Assembly: GCF_018446385.1 (NCBI RefSeq)
Contig: NC_055987.1
Coordinates: 30,014,202 to 30,078,201 of the forward strand
Direction: 5' to 3'
Length of the DNA: 64,000 nucleotides
DNA from: Zingiber officinale
Lineage: Eukaryota; Streptophyta; Magnoliopsida; Zingiberales; Zingiberaceae
Part shown: positions 34,546-45,201 of the stretch, in pieces
Layout: every line of letters begins with the position of its first letter
How positions within the stretch are numbered: position 1 is the stretch's first letter
Program-made: the position numbers and the translations under genes
The notes under the pieces: model-generated
Told to the model about the DNA's origin: nothing
The model's database searches: none
What the model saw: only the letters and a program-made list of their open reading frames with translations

Positions 34546-36190
34546 ATGGCCCGATAAGAAGGCTACAGCACAGTCCGTCCCCCGCTCTTCTCTGGCGAAG
34601 ACTTCAGCTACTGGAAAGGCCGAATGGAATCATACCTGCAAATCCAATTCGAAGTCTGGATAATCACCAAGACAAGCCTCAAACTCCCACTTGATGGCAC
34701 GGGCAAATTAGTATCATACGTGAACTATCACGCATCCTTAAAAAAGTAGAAGCGAACGCAAAGGCAACCTACATACTCCAGTGTGGTCTGACAAAGGAGG
34801 AACTTAATAGAGTAGGACCCTTCTCAAGTGCAAAGGAGCTGTGGGAAAAGCTAATCGAACTACACGAGGGTACATCAGAAACCAAGGTAAGTGAGATTTA
34901 ATTTTCAATAAATTATATAATATCAAAATGCAGGAAGGAGAGACAGCAAGCCAACTCCACAGCCGGATACAGGATCTACTCAACGGTCTACATGCAATCG
35001 GACAAAAAGTAGAGAACAGGGACATCTTGAGGTATGCCTTGAATACTTTTCCGAGGAATACCTTGTGGGCATCCATGGTAGATGCTTACAAGGTTTCCAA
35101 GGATCTCTCTTCCATTAAGTTAGATGAATTATTTGCAGAGTTTGAATTACATGAACAGGTAAACTCACATCCGGCCGAGAAAGATGTTGCTTTGGTTGCA
35201 GGTACAAGCAAAACCAGGGAAGCAAAAACAAAGTGCAGAACCGAACTAGATTCGGAAGAAGAACCGGACTCTGACGACGACGACGAACTCACAACAGAAC
35301 TCGTTAACCTGGTGAAGAAACTCTATAGAAAGAAGAGGGGTTTCAACAAAAAGGATATTAAAAAGGTAATTCAGTCGAAAGAGTCTCAATCAAGGGTAAA
35401 ATTTGAGGTGACGTGCTACGGATGCAATCAGAAGGGGCACATCAAGGCTAATTGCCCAAATCAGAAAGATGCGAAGAAGTCAAGAAGGAAGAAAGCTCTG
35501 AAGACAACCTGGGACAAGTCATCCTCAGAAGAGTCCGACGACGAAGAACTTGAACAGACGAGTTTTCTCGCGATGACAGCCCGGGACTGCATCAACGAAT
35601 CCGAAAGCAAGGATGAATCGGAAGCTGAGTCTGAGAGAAGCCACGGATCCATATTCGTTTCCGAAAGGCCAACCCCCTCTGTAAGTACAAATCATCTATA
35701 TAATTTAATTAATTATTTAATGCATAAATTAGCAAAATCTAATGTTCGGATCAAGTTGCTTCTAAAGGATGTAACATCCCTTAAAGAAGTGACTAATACC
35801 GAATCCTTGTCTGACCCTGTTCAGATTGGAACCTCAACTCAAGTCCAAAAACTTGAGGAAAAGAATTCCAACCTGAAAAGTCAAGTCAAGGATTTGAAGG
35901 TTGCATTGGAGTGGTTTACACTGGGTTCCAAGAATCTTGACTTGATTCTTGGAAAACATAAAGCCGTATACAATTGATCCGGACTAGGATATAAATCAAA
36001 AAAGAAATATCGGTCTTATTTATCGCTTATTAACAGACCGAAGAGTAAGATAGTCTAAGCATGAGTATCTAAGTCTAACTTGATCAATCAAGTTGGACTT
36101 GATCAATATTGAGTCCCCAAGGATCAAGTTCATTACCTTGATAGACCATATCGAGGTTATGATCCAGGGGGAGCCAATAGAAAAACTATC
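34546..36190 (+). pseudogene. Gag of SIRE C with CCHC zinc knuckle, broken
   Basis: The start codon near 34546 is followed by a TAA at codon 4 and further lesions to about 34925. From 34928 to 35977 the frame is open for 349 codons. It shows a capsid segment (RIQDLLNGLHAIGQKV, VSKDLSSIKLDELFAEFELH), a zinc knuckle CYGCNQKGHIKANC (35416-35457), an acidic Ser/Glu region, a coiled-coil-like KLEEKNSNLKSQVKDLK and GSKNLDLILGK. Past a stop, the same tail as in SIRE B follows (YWVPKDQVHYLDRPYRGYD, about 36090-36160) and ends a few codons later. It retains the two blocks that SIRE B gag has lost. Pol does not follow. Confidence 0.85.
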
Positions 36191-36842
36191 GTAATAAATA
36201 AATAGAATTGTTTGATAATTGTTTATTTACTTTCTTGTTAATATGTATGTTTAGATCAGATTAGACTAAGGACTTAGTCGTAATTTACACTTGTTTAGTT
36301 AAACCTAGGGGTCTCAAAAGGAAAATTAAATAAATGTTTTCTTTGAAAGGTTCTGTCTAGAAGTGGTGGATGATCTCATACCTAGGAAGGCCTAGTGTCT
36401 CGCCACAGCCTGAGAACCGATCTCCGAAATATATATTTAATTAACCAATTGGAAAACCTAAGTTTAACTCAAATGTAAATTAATCCTTAGAAATAAACTA
36501 AATCAAAGATAATCATCTCACAAAACCACTTAAGGTTCCCTGATTGACAACTTAGAATCGGGTGAGATGAATCTAGGCTGAATTTAATTAATTAACTTCC
36601 AAATTTAATTAAAAAAATTCTTTTAAAAACTTATTTAAAATTCCCACCAAAGACCACGAAGGCGCCTCAGACCGAGTCTAAGGCGCCCTCAAAGCGACAT
36701 TGAAGGCGCCTTCGAAGGGCTTGAAGGCGCCCTCAATACCGAAATATGCAACAAACAGAATGTTCGCTGCATTCCATTTTCACGCCAAAAACTGTCGATC
36801 CAATGCGCCTTCAACCCAAGCTTTCTTCCTTTAAGACCAACA
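36191..36842 (+). other. Non-coding interval in SIRE C
   Basis: This AT-rich interval sits where pol would be. It shares motifs such as ATCGGGTGAGATGA and GAAGGCGCC blocks (36660-36735) with SIRE LTRs and the 3' regions of related elements. No gene is seen. Confidence 0.5.
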
Positions 36843-37253
36843 ATGCCTCCTAGGTATACCCGAATTCATTTTTCATCATTTTATATGTATTTGTTGTGTT
36901 TTTTTTTACTATTTTATGCTTATATGGGTAAAATTAGGAAACGACGCAATGTTACGTCCACATCGGGCACTGCCCCATCTGCCGATGCTAGATTCCCCAC
37001 TGAGCAGCATAGACTTAGTTTCTGTCAGCATTCATACTCTATGATTAAATGTAGATACCTAAGTAGGCCTTGTTTCACAAGTTATTGTCAGCCTGCCATT
37101 CAGATGATTGCACATTATCAGCTAGATAGACTGGTTTGCTGTAGTCATGCAATAAATCGAGATTTATGTGTCCAGTTTTTCAATAACCTTGAGAGGGTTG
37201 ATGATTTGGTTTATTCCACCAGAGTTGGTGGAAAAAGCTCAAAGAAGGCTTAA
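36843..37253 (+). CDS. Small ORF in the 3' part of SIRE C, possibly spliced
   Basis: This 136-codon ORF lies between gag and the polypurine tract, where SIRE elements often carry an extra env-like ORF. Read unspliced, residues 6-28 are hydrophobic (TRIHFSSFYMYLLCFFLLFY), like a signal anchor. A possible 84-bp intron with GT at 36854 and AG at 36937 would remove exactly that segment and join MPPR to KRRNVTSTSG, giving a basic start without a membrane segment. The remainder (ARFPTEQHRLSF, QMIAHYQLDRLVC, LCVQFFNNLERVDD) looks like folded protein with aromatic and Leu spacing, and it ends abruptly at VGGKSSKKA. I recognise no characterised domain. It may be a truncated third ORF of the retroelement. 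Confidence 0.4.
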   Translation: MPPRYTRIHFSSFYMYLLCFFLLFYAYMGKIRKRRNVTSTSGTAPSADARFPTEQHRLSFCQHSYSMIKCRYLSRPCFTSYCQPAIQMIAHYQLDRLVCCSHAINRDLCVQFFNNLERVDDLVYSTRVGGKSSKKA

Positions 37254-37437
37254 AGAGCTCAAAGAAATTTTTAAATTTAAAATCTTTTAGTCTAAATGGA
37301 GAATTGTTATTAAGGGGGAGTTTATCTTTATATGTGCTAAATTTGTGCTATCTTTATACTTGTGCTTATGATTGGTGATGCTTTGTATCTTTTCTTTATT
37401 ATCTTTTTGCTTAACTTTGAATTTTAGTTATCATAAT

Positions 37438-37452
37438 AAAAAAGGGGGAGAT
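37438..37452 (+). promoter_or_regulatory. Polypurine tract of SIRE C
   Basis: AAAAAAGGGGGAGAT immediately precedes the 3' LTR and primes plus-strand synthesis in such elements. Confidence 0.8.
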
Positions 37453-38653
37453 TGTTGGTGCGGGAAGCATCCAACGATCGAACCTTAGTTTTGATAATGA
37501 CAAAAGGGATTCAAAGTTAAGGTTAATTGTTATCTAACGAGCTTAAACAAGTTTGCAGGAAAATCCTAACTGCCGTTAGGCAAGTGAAAAACCCTAAGGG
37601 GCGATAACCTTAAGTCCTAGGGGGTGGTAACCTTAGGTGGAGGAGAAATCCTAAGAGGGGGGGTAACCTTAGGTCCTAGGGGGAGGTAACCCTAGGTAGA
37701 GAAAAATCCTAGGGGGTGGTAGCCCTAGACGGAAAGTCCAGTCGATCTGGAGGACCGAACTGGCATCAGGCATGATCTCCAGAGTGGAGTAGGTGAGGGT
37801 GCGTTCCCCGGAAGAGGGAACAGTAGGCGTCGGTTCGACCTAGGGTTTCCGGTCGGAAATTCGAAGTCAGAACTGGACAGTCCAGAGATTGTCGAATGCT
37901 CTTTTTATTGTATTTATATGTGTGCTAACTTTATCTTGCAGGGTATGTGGGTGTGTTGTGAACTAACATATTTTGCAGGGATTAAAGTGCACAACTTGCC
38001 TCGAATGAACAGTACCCGAGGCACCCTCATGGAGCTTGAGGCGCCTCGGGTGCAGAGTGTGAGCTGGATGCGAAGAGGAGTTGGAGGCGCCTTAATGGTC
38101 ATTGGAGGCGCCTTGGACCACTGCTTTGAGGCGCCTCAAAAGGTGATGGAGGCGCCTTCAACCAGATAAGTTGCGACCGGTTCTGTTCTGATCCACGCGA
38201 CTGACTCGGCAAGTTGGAGGCGCCTCGGACATGCTTGGAGGCACCCTCAACAACCTATTTAAGGCCACTTCGACTAGCAGCTCAATCAATGATCTGAAAA
38301 GCCATCTGTCTTCAACAAGCTGCTAACGTGACGTTCCGACCAAGCTACGACAAGCCACCGACGACTCGGAGCTTCAGTTTTAAGATTTCTTGTTGTCAGT
38401 ATAAGTTTTCAATACTGTGAAATTGTAATACTCTTGTACACTTTTGCGCTATATAGTTGTTGCCCACCGAAAGTGATCAACGATCGCGGGCCTTGGAGTA
38501 GGAATCACCCAAGGCTCTGAACCAAGTAAACACTTGGGTCCTTTCTGTGTGTTTGATTTTATTTCCGCTGCTTTACTCGTCGAATTTCCGATTACAAAAT
38601 GCGTGAAAGCCACGCGCGCTATTCAAGCCCCCCCCCTCTAGTGCAATCCAACA
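37453..38653 (+). mobile_element. 3' LTR of SIRE C
   Basis: The LTR runs from TGTTGGTGCGGGAAGC to TGCAATCCAACA and is followed by the duplication ATATC. It has GAGGCGCC palindromes at 38015-38240 and a TATA-like CTATTTAAGG (38255). The C run is only about 8 bases, compared with about 17 in the 5' LTR. Confidence 0.9.
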
Positions 38654-40196
38654 ATATCCCCTACTATACATACTCTACCTATAAATATATAACAGAGTAT
38701 GGATTTCCAAAAGCTAAAACTGTATCTGAAATAAATATATCTTCTTAAAGGTCAAGCACAAGTATCAAGCAGGATAACAATACGGATAGATTAAGGTAAA
38801 GTAATCTAATCTATAAAATAAAAATAAATATGCACTAAGTTCAAAGAGCTAAAGAGATCAAGGAAGAAATACCTACCTTTATTATAGATCGTCCCCAAAA
38901 TAAGTCTCTCGTTAAGATGTCTGTCTCTAATTAAAGTCTTGTAACATGATACATATTAGAAATCCTACACGCATCCAAATAACTAACCTAAATATAAATC
39001 CAATTAAAAATCCTAATTGGATCATTCGAATTCTCAATCAACTTTAATTAATCCATCATCTTCATTAGATTAGGCTACCCTAAACCTTCCATACTCTAAT
39101 TGAATTAAATTTATGCATGAACCATCACCAGAACTTACCCAAAACTAGTTGCTCCTCTGTTGACTCATGGCCGGAGAATTTACTGTCGAAAATAGGATGT
39201 TCGGAGCTGTGGATCACTGGCGAACAGTGCTGGTCGAAGCTAGGTGGGTAGCTGACCACCAAATGAGATCCCAAATCAGAAATCCAGTAGTTCAACCATG
39301 AAATGTACTACTAGGGTTAAGCTATTACCTCAATGGCACAAAGCTTGCTCTCAAGAAGTGGCGACTCTGATCCAGCAGCACACATTGCTCAGGAATCACC
39401 TGCCTACTGTGATAACCGGGATTCTATCAAGGAGGTGATCACTGTAGCCTAGATCTGCATCCAGCGCAGATCGGATGAGTTTAGTGGCCAGCGGCCAGGT
39501 AAAGAGGAAGAACCATGATAAATGGCACATCATACCTCTTTGTGGCCTAAATCCCCTTGCGTCGATTCCCCTTTCAAGCGATGGTCCTATGCTTATGGAT
39601 CGAAGCAGGCGACGAAAGATGTTAGCGGCGTGGGTTGCGACATCCCACGAGAGAGAGGAGGAAAGGGGTGGTGACTACACGAATGGTAGCCCTACCCCCT
39701 TTTTTGTTGGCTCCTTCCCCTCCAGCAACGGCGCCACCGAGCAGTGGTGGTGGCGGTGATCGGGGTGATGCACAAGTGTCGACGATGGTGGATCGGCTAT
39801 CCAGCAATCTAGGGCACGGAAGAATAGAGGACTTGGATGCTCACTTCCAGCGAGCACTTGGTGTTTGCGGCCAGGAGAGGGACGACGACGACCGGCAGAT
39901 CAGAGCAGCACACGCGATGGGGTAGAAATCGTGAGGGAGAGGGGCTCGGGAGAGAAACGTTAGGTAATTAGCTTTTCTATACTTAGGTTTAATATAATTA
40001 AATTTTAAGTTAATTTCTCTACCAACTCTTATTTAAGGGGTATTCCAAACAGACCTTCTCTAAGTTTAATAATTCTACCCCTTAAAATGAGTCATATGAC
40101 CTCCATTTAAATCCCAAAAAAATTTTAAAAATTTCTAAAATATTCAATAAGATTATTTCTCCAATAATACTTATTATTAAATTTTCATATCTTACA

Positions 40197-40683
40197 AAAA
40201 AAGAGATCAATAGGAGATTAAAGGGGAGCTAAGGTACACTTTGGCATGGCCCTCCAATGAAGTAGCAAAGAAGACAATGATCTAAAAAGGTAGATGAATA
40301 TTATAATATTGTTGAACCCCTCTCTTGTTGATACCATCAACTTATACAGGGTAGGGAAAGAAAGGGCACATAGGAAACTTAATGGGTGTCCCATTACAAT
40401 AGTCATGCCATTATTTCTTGTAATTGCCCCCACCTCATTATTGTTGGAGGCAGTATGATTACCTACTATAAATGACACACCTCTCTCATGTGACACTTTT
40501 ATTGTTGACAGCGCAACGAACGTGTCCTTTGTCAACTATATAACAGGCGTCTTTCCTGTAACTGATGGCCTCACTAATTCGTAGTCTCTTTGTCATGTCA
40601 GAGCTCAACTCTATTGGTCTACTCTTAAAATGAGTCGGTGAGGTTGGTTAAAGACTCGGCTATTCAACGAGCTTGCCCTAGAA
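40197..40683. other. Spacer between gypsy LTR and right inverted arm
   Basis: No gene or repeat is recognised. A minus-strand ORF of 105 codons (40218-40535) has no recognisable domain and is probably chance. Confidence 0.3.
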
Positions 40684-40830
40684 GAGATTGATCGACTTAT
40701 TTGTAGCTTACCGTAGGCTCTACCAATCAAAAATATTAATCTTCACGGTATGATGACCTTGATCCCAATTCTGTCTTAACTCGTATCTATTTAGTGTCTA
40801 AGTTGACTAGGTCTCTGTACCTACCTCATG

Positions 40831-41436
40831 TAGGGTTGTAAATGAACCAAGCGTTCGTGAACAAGCTTGGTGTTCGGCTTGGTAAGAGCTTGTTTATGTT
40901 CGTTCAATATACACAAGATTGATTAAACAAACAAGCTTGAACAGCTCGTTAAGCTAAACAAACAAGCTTGAACACATATGTGTTCAGCTCGTTAACGTTC
41001 GTGAACAATGTTCACGAACCATATTCATTAGTAAAACTCTTTTCAATATACTAAATAAATAATAAAATAAAATAAAATAAATAAATAAATTTAAATTTCC
41101 AAGCTCAATAACCAATCAAATAACTAAAAGTTTCAAACAATCAAACAAGCTTGAATTAAAAGTTCGATAACATCTAAACGAACCAAACTCGAACCAAGCT
41201 CAAGCCAAGCTTGAATTGAGAGCTTGATAACATCTAAACGAACCAAGCTCAAGCCAAGCTTCAAACAAGCTCAAGCTCATAAAAAATAAACCAAGCCAAG
41301 CTTGAACACTCATTTCAAAAGCTTGGTTCATTTTAAGCTCGGCTCGGCTCGGCTCGGCTCGGTTACCTTATCAAACAACCTTGAACATCCCAAAGCTTGG
41401 CTCGGCTCGGCTCGGCTCGGCTCGTTTACATCCCTA
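40831..41436. mobile_element. Non-autonomous hAT element with GGCTC repeats (copy 1)
   Basis: The ends TAGGGTTGTAAATGA and TCGTTTACATCCCTA are inverted repeats. Flanking octamers acctcatg and atctcatg differ by one base, the 8-bp duplication of hAT elements. The interior has AAGCTTGAAC-type motifs and two GGCTC pentamer runs (41340-41361 and 41399-41424). There is no transposase. The related copy at 49853-50478 lies in the opposite orientation. Confidence 0.85.
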
Positions 41437-41535
41437 ATCTCATGAACATGATACTTGGAGCCCAAACTTCTCCCACATCATGCATTAATAGGAAATATAA
41501 CTTGGTCAAATCTCGCCCTTCTTATCCATAGTATC

Positions 41536-42225
41536 TGTTGGGTCGATCAATCAAAGGATATGATTATTGATTTTAGGATTCATTGATTTTAATTAAATTG
41601 AGAGTGTAATCTTATTCTTTTAGTGGAGTAGAATAAGATTAATAAATTATCTTGATTAATTATGAGTTGATTAGATCAAATTAATTTATTGGAGCTTAAT
41701 TTAATTGGATTCAATCAGGTCCCTTTGGTGGCTTAAATATAAATTTGATAAATTATATAAGTTATAATTTATGGAATTTTGTAGGAATAAATTAATTGGA
41801 TAATTGTGTCATTATCTATGAAAAAATTATATCTGAATCTTCCTGATATGAGAAGATATGATATGATTTGACAATCCATTAATTTATGGAAAAGAAATAA
41901 TTACATATCTTGGTTTTGAATTATCTCATCTTTCTAAGATACTTTATAAATAATGTAGTCAGATAGAAAGTTGTGACCACCCATACATAGTAATCTTACG
42001 TTTGAGTTTTAGAGAACACCGGTGAAGACTTGGAGGTTTGAAGCGTAGATCCAGTGCAGAGAAGAATTGTTAAAGCACGCTTCAAGGGTAATCTCTAATT
42101 CTTTGTGTGTTGTGATTAATTATTCGTGTTAAATACGTAAAGCAATCATGATCCTATGAAGTAGAGATCATTAGAATTGCAAGAAATTAATTTTGTGATT
42201 TTGATATTCTCGACCTTAACTTTCA
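41536..42225 (+). mobile_element. 690-bp solo LTR with GTATC duplication
   Basis: The element starts TGTTGGGTCGATCAATC and ends CCTTAACTTTCA, flanked by GTATC (41531-41535 and 42226-42230). The empty site is visible in the left inverted arm near 30705-30715. A TATA-like CTTTATAAATAATG lies at 41942. It is probably copia-type; the lineage is not certain. Confidence 0.8.
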
Positions 42226-42295
42226 GTATCTTTAATAGAATTCAACGCTTCTTTTCTTTTGACTTAAATCTGACATACAAATTTAGATGCTATAG

Positions 42296-42999
42296 CTAGG
42301 GGTGGACTAGAAATTTTATTTAGAGGGGCAACAATTCATATAAAATCATAAAAAAATAGTGATTAGAACACTCTCTTCGAACTCTTTAATAGATATTGGG
42401 TTCATAATCCATAATCCTAAGTCTTAGTCTTAGCTTATCAAAAGACTCTTTAGACTTTTTTTTAACACAAGTTTCATAACTCCATTTTTCAATAGTACCC
42501 CTTTTTTCAGAAGATGATGATTCTTGAATATTTAATTTTTTTAAAAAAAAATATCATAACATAATGCATATAGTTCCAAAAAAAAAATTAAGACATATGT
42601 AAGAAATAAGAATACTTAGAATTAATCCTAAATGATAGAACTAACAAATATTTAACCATCAACACTCCAAAACAATAGAAAAGATTTAAGATTCCTACTA
42701 TCAAAATAGATAAAACTCAAAAGCATCAAACTAATAATTAAGAAATATATAATATCAAATAAATATAATATATATTTTCAAAATGCCAAAATCGAAAGGC
42801 AAAAGGGGAGGGAAGCAGGGGAAAATGTGATACCTTCACAAATCACAAGCTTAAGGAGGGGGAGTTTTTTTTTTTTTTTTTTAGAAGAGGGCAACAGCCA
42901 AGTGGTTGTTGGTTGTGAAAAGAATTGGAAATAGGATTTTGTTAGTAAGGGTGTACTGAGGGGCCATGACCCCCTTTGCCCCTTTGTGAGTCCACCCTT
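42296..42999. mobile_element. Non-autonomous hAT-like element
   Basis: The ends CTAGGGGTGGACTAGA and GAGTCCACCCTT are imperfect inverted repeats, flanked by tgctatag and ggttatag (six of eight match). It disrupts the right arm at a point that is continuous in the left arm. A T run of about 18 bases lies at 42867-42884. There is no coding region. Confidence 0.65.
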
Positions 43000-43243
43000 G
43001 GTTATAGTACTAAATTTAGGAGCGGGCTTTGTGGAGGATATGTCTACTTCAGCATCTCTTAAAGCTTATATTATGCTTCCCTAGTACTCCTACCGATGGG
43101 GGCGGCAAAGAAGCTACCAAAATTGACTTGGCACAGGTAATTAGTTCACCATTCTCATAAATGTAAAAATATAAAAGATAACTACCCTAAATGCTGAGCA
43201 AAAGACTAAGAATCTATAACTTAAGAAAAGATTCAAGAATACA

Positions 43244-43313
43244 TACTTATTTACCACAACTAAGTATAAAACTGTTGATACTTATTTACCACAACTAAGT
43301 ATAAAACTGTTGA
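43244..43313. repeat. 35-bp direct duplication
   Basis: A 35-bp unit starting ACTTATTTACCACAACTAAG occurs twice in tandem at the outer end of the right inverted arm. Confidence 0.9.
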
Positions 43314-43448
43314 TGAATGATCGTACTGGTGTCTCAGCTACAAATACAACAAATGCTATGGCAAAGATCAACTCCATTGATTATTTTTCTCTCTAAATTT
43401 AAGTACAAGAAGGTGGCTAAGCTTGCTCTGGAAGAGGAGATGATTAGG

Positions 43449-43768
43449 CATGGTATACTGAAATTTTATATTATATTGTATATCATATTGAAAATTTTAA
43501 TATTTATAAAATATATACTAGTACTATATAGAATTTTTAATATGATATAAATTTTATATTATTCATATCAAAATTATTTGATATTTTAATATCTTTAATA
43601 TACTAAAATTATAAAAGAAAAATAAATTATATTTTTCCAATTGTCTACTAAAATTGTTCGATAATTATTATTTTGGAATATATTGAAATATTTAAAATAT
43701 TAAATTTTATATGGATATCCATATTAAAAATTTTAGTACAGTAGTGTTATACCATCGCTTATTAGATG
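43449..43768. mobile_element. Possible AT-rich MITE
   Basis: The segment begins GGTATACTGAAATTTTATA and ends TTTTAGTACAG then TGTTATACC, giving imperfect inverted ends around a very AT-rich interior with internal complementarity. No clear duplication is seen. A short (TA)n run follows at 43779-43793. Confidence 0.35.
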
Positions 43769-45201
43769 TTATTTTATATATATATATATATAATGTGAAG
43801 GACATTAGGACAGTCCTTGACTTGCTTAAGCATTTTTTTTTTTTTGGTTAAAAATGAGCAAATGGGGTCCACATAGTAAGCTACTCTGGTTGTAATACAA
43901 ATGAAATATTTTGTTTCATGTTTACTACAACCAGTGTAGTCTATTTTGATGCTTGTTACAGTTGTAAAGGTCGTAAGATGTTCGTTGGGCCCTTCCGAAT
44001 ATACACAGCAACTTTTGATATTGTTTACAAATGGTTGTCAATGTCTTCTTTAAAAGCTTTTTGAGCAGGGATCTGTAAAAAATTATTGTATTTTCAAGTG
44101 ATGAAATTCAAGGTGAGAATAGACCCACTAAGGTGATGAATATCATAATAATTCCTTATGAAAGGTTAGTTGTTTATGTAAACAAATTTTATATTGTTGT
44201 ATGAAAAATAATTTCATTATTCATATTAGAAATTGAAATTAATGCTAAAATCACTAATTGTCATTTTAATCTAGTTACCATTGTTATTTATTATTATAAT
44301 TTACATAAGCAAGTTTCATGTTACCCATAGGTTCTTAAAATGTAATATTAGATGAAATTTTAATTTTTCTTTCAAAGTTTAATAAAATTTTAACTTCCCC
44401 ACTCATATTTTAGAAATCATATTATCCTTTTGGACTTGCTGTTCCATGATGCTCTACTATGATGAAATTAATTTACTAGCCCAATGAAAATTTTTTGTTG
44501 AAATAAATATAATAATGACTTCAATTTATCCTTTATTTGTAGCCCACTCAAATCTTATGGACCGAGGAATCGATAGATGAAATTAATCATGTCATCTTTT
44601 AAAATTATTTAATCACATAACATGGCACAGCCAGAGATTTGACCTCGAGTTTGTTTAAGAGTCTCAGGTGTGCTATACGTTACCCAAAAAAATGTCATTG
44701 AATAATTATAATTAATTTTTAAAATTTCAATAAGTTCTGTGGCTTCACTACCGTGTTTAATATACTTTAAGAAATTCTTTAAATAAAACAAAACAAATCT
44801 AAAAATTAATATATACCCAATGCAATAATTTTACCTGGTTGCTGTTTCTGTAATTTACACTTTGACAGGAATTCTAGAGCCAAGAATATATTTACCCAAC
44901 AGTTATGAGCTTCAAGGAATTCTAGAGCAACTGAATTTGGATGAACAAAATACAGTCATACATTAACACGCGTGGTGAAATGTTATAACAATTAGATTTG
45001 ACAACAGAAATTGAACAAGAATAAACAAATCACAGAACAACTTGTCATCTACAAAATGGCAGCATTGTAGCTTTTCCCACCACAGCTCATATAGGTCCAG
45101 AATTTCTGAGACTTATTTTGCAAAAAATAAAATAAAGTAAAATAAAATAAAAAGAATAGTAGACATGTACACTTGAAACGAAATTGATCTTAATATTATC
45201 A
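43769..45201. other. Intergenic region downstream of the METTL18-like gene
   Basis: The region is AT-rich with no gene. The part next to 45201 is probably the 3' UTR. A tRNA-like GAGGTCAAATCTC (minus, about 44636-44648), with a weak box-A-like motif upstream in its own orientation, could be an old SINE, but support is thin. Confidence 0.4.

Larger units (their letters stand above)
33070..38653 (+). mobile_element. Complete pol-less SIRE-type element C
   Basis: The element has two LTRs of about 1.2 kb, a PBS, a broken gag, a small ORF in the 3' part and a polypurine tract, flanked by ATATC (33065-33069 and 38654-38658). There is no pol sequence between gag (ending near 36190) and the 3' LTR. 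The LTRs differ by clearly more than those of element B, by eye about 8-9 percent in the first 430 bp, so this insertion is older. It interrupts a gypsy solo LTR. Confidence 0.9.
31235..40196 (-). mobile_element. Gypsy (Tekay-like) solo LTR, split by SIRE C
   Basis: In minus orientation it starts TGTAAGATATGAAAATTTAA (ending at 40196) and ends GGGGCGTAACA (starting at 31235). Both ends match those of the solo LTR at 19569-22451. Without SIRE C it is about 3.37 kb. Flanks gaaag and aaaaa differ by two transitions, so the duplication is only tentative. No internal coding sequence is present. The short ORFs in 39475-39925 lie in its transcribed-leader region and are not supported. Confidence 0.7.
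40684..43260 (-). repeat. Right arm of the long inverted repeat, with three insertions
   Basis: After removing the insertions at 40831-41436, 41536-42225 and 42296-42999 and their duplications, about 556 bp matches the left arm in inverted orientation. The left arm shows the empty site of each insertion. Confidence 0.8.

Noticed and set aside
44620..44700. SINE or tRNA relic downstream of the METTL18-like gene
   Set aside because: The box-B-like motif is acceptable, but box A is weak and no body, tail or target duplication could be defined.
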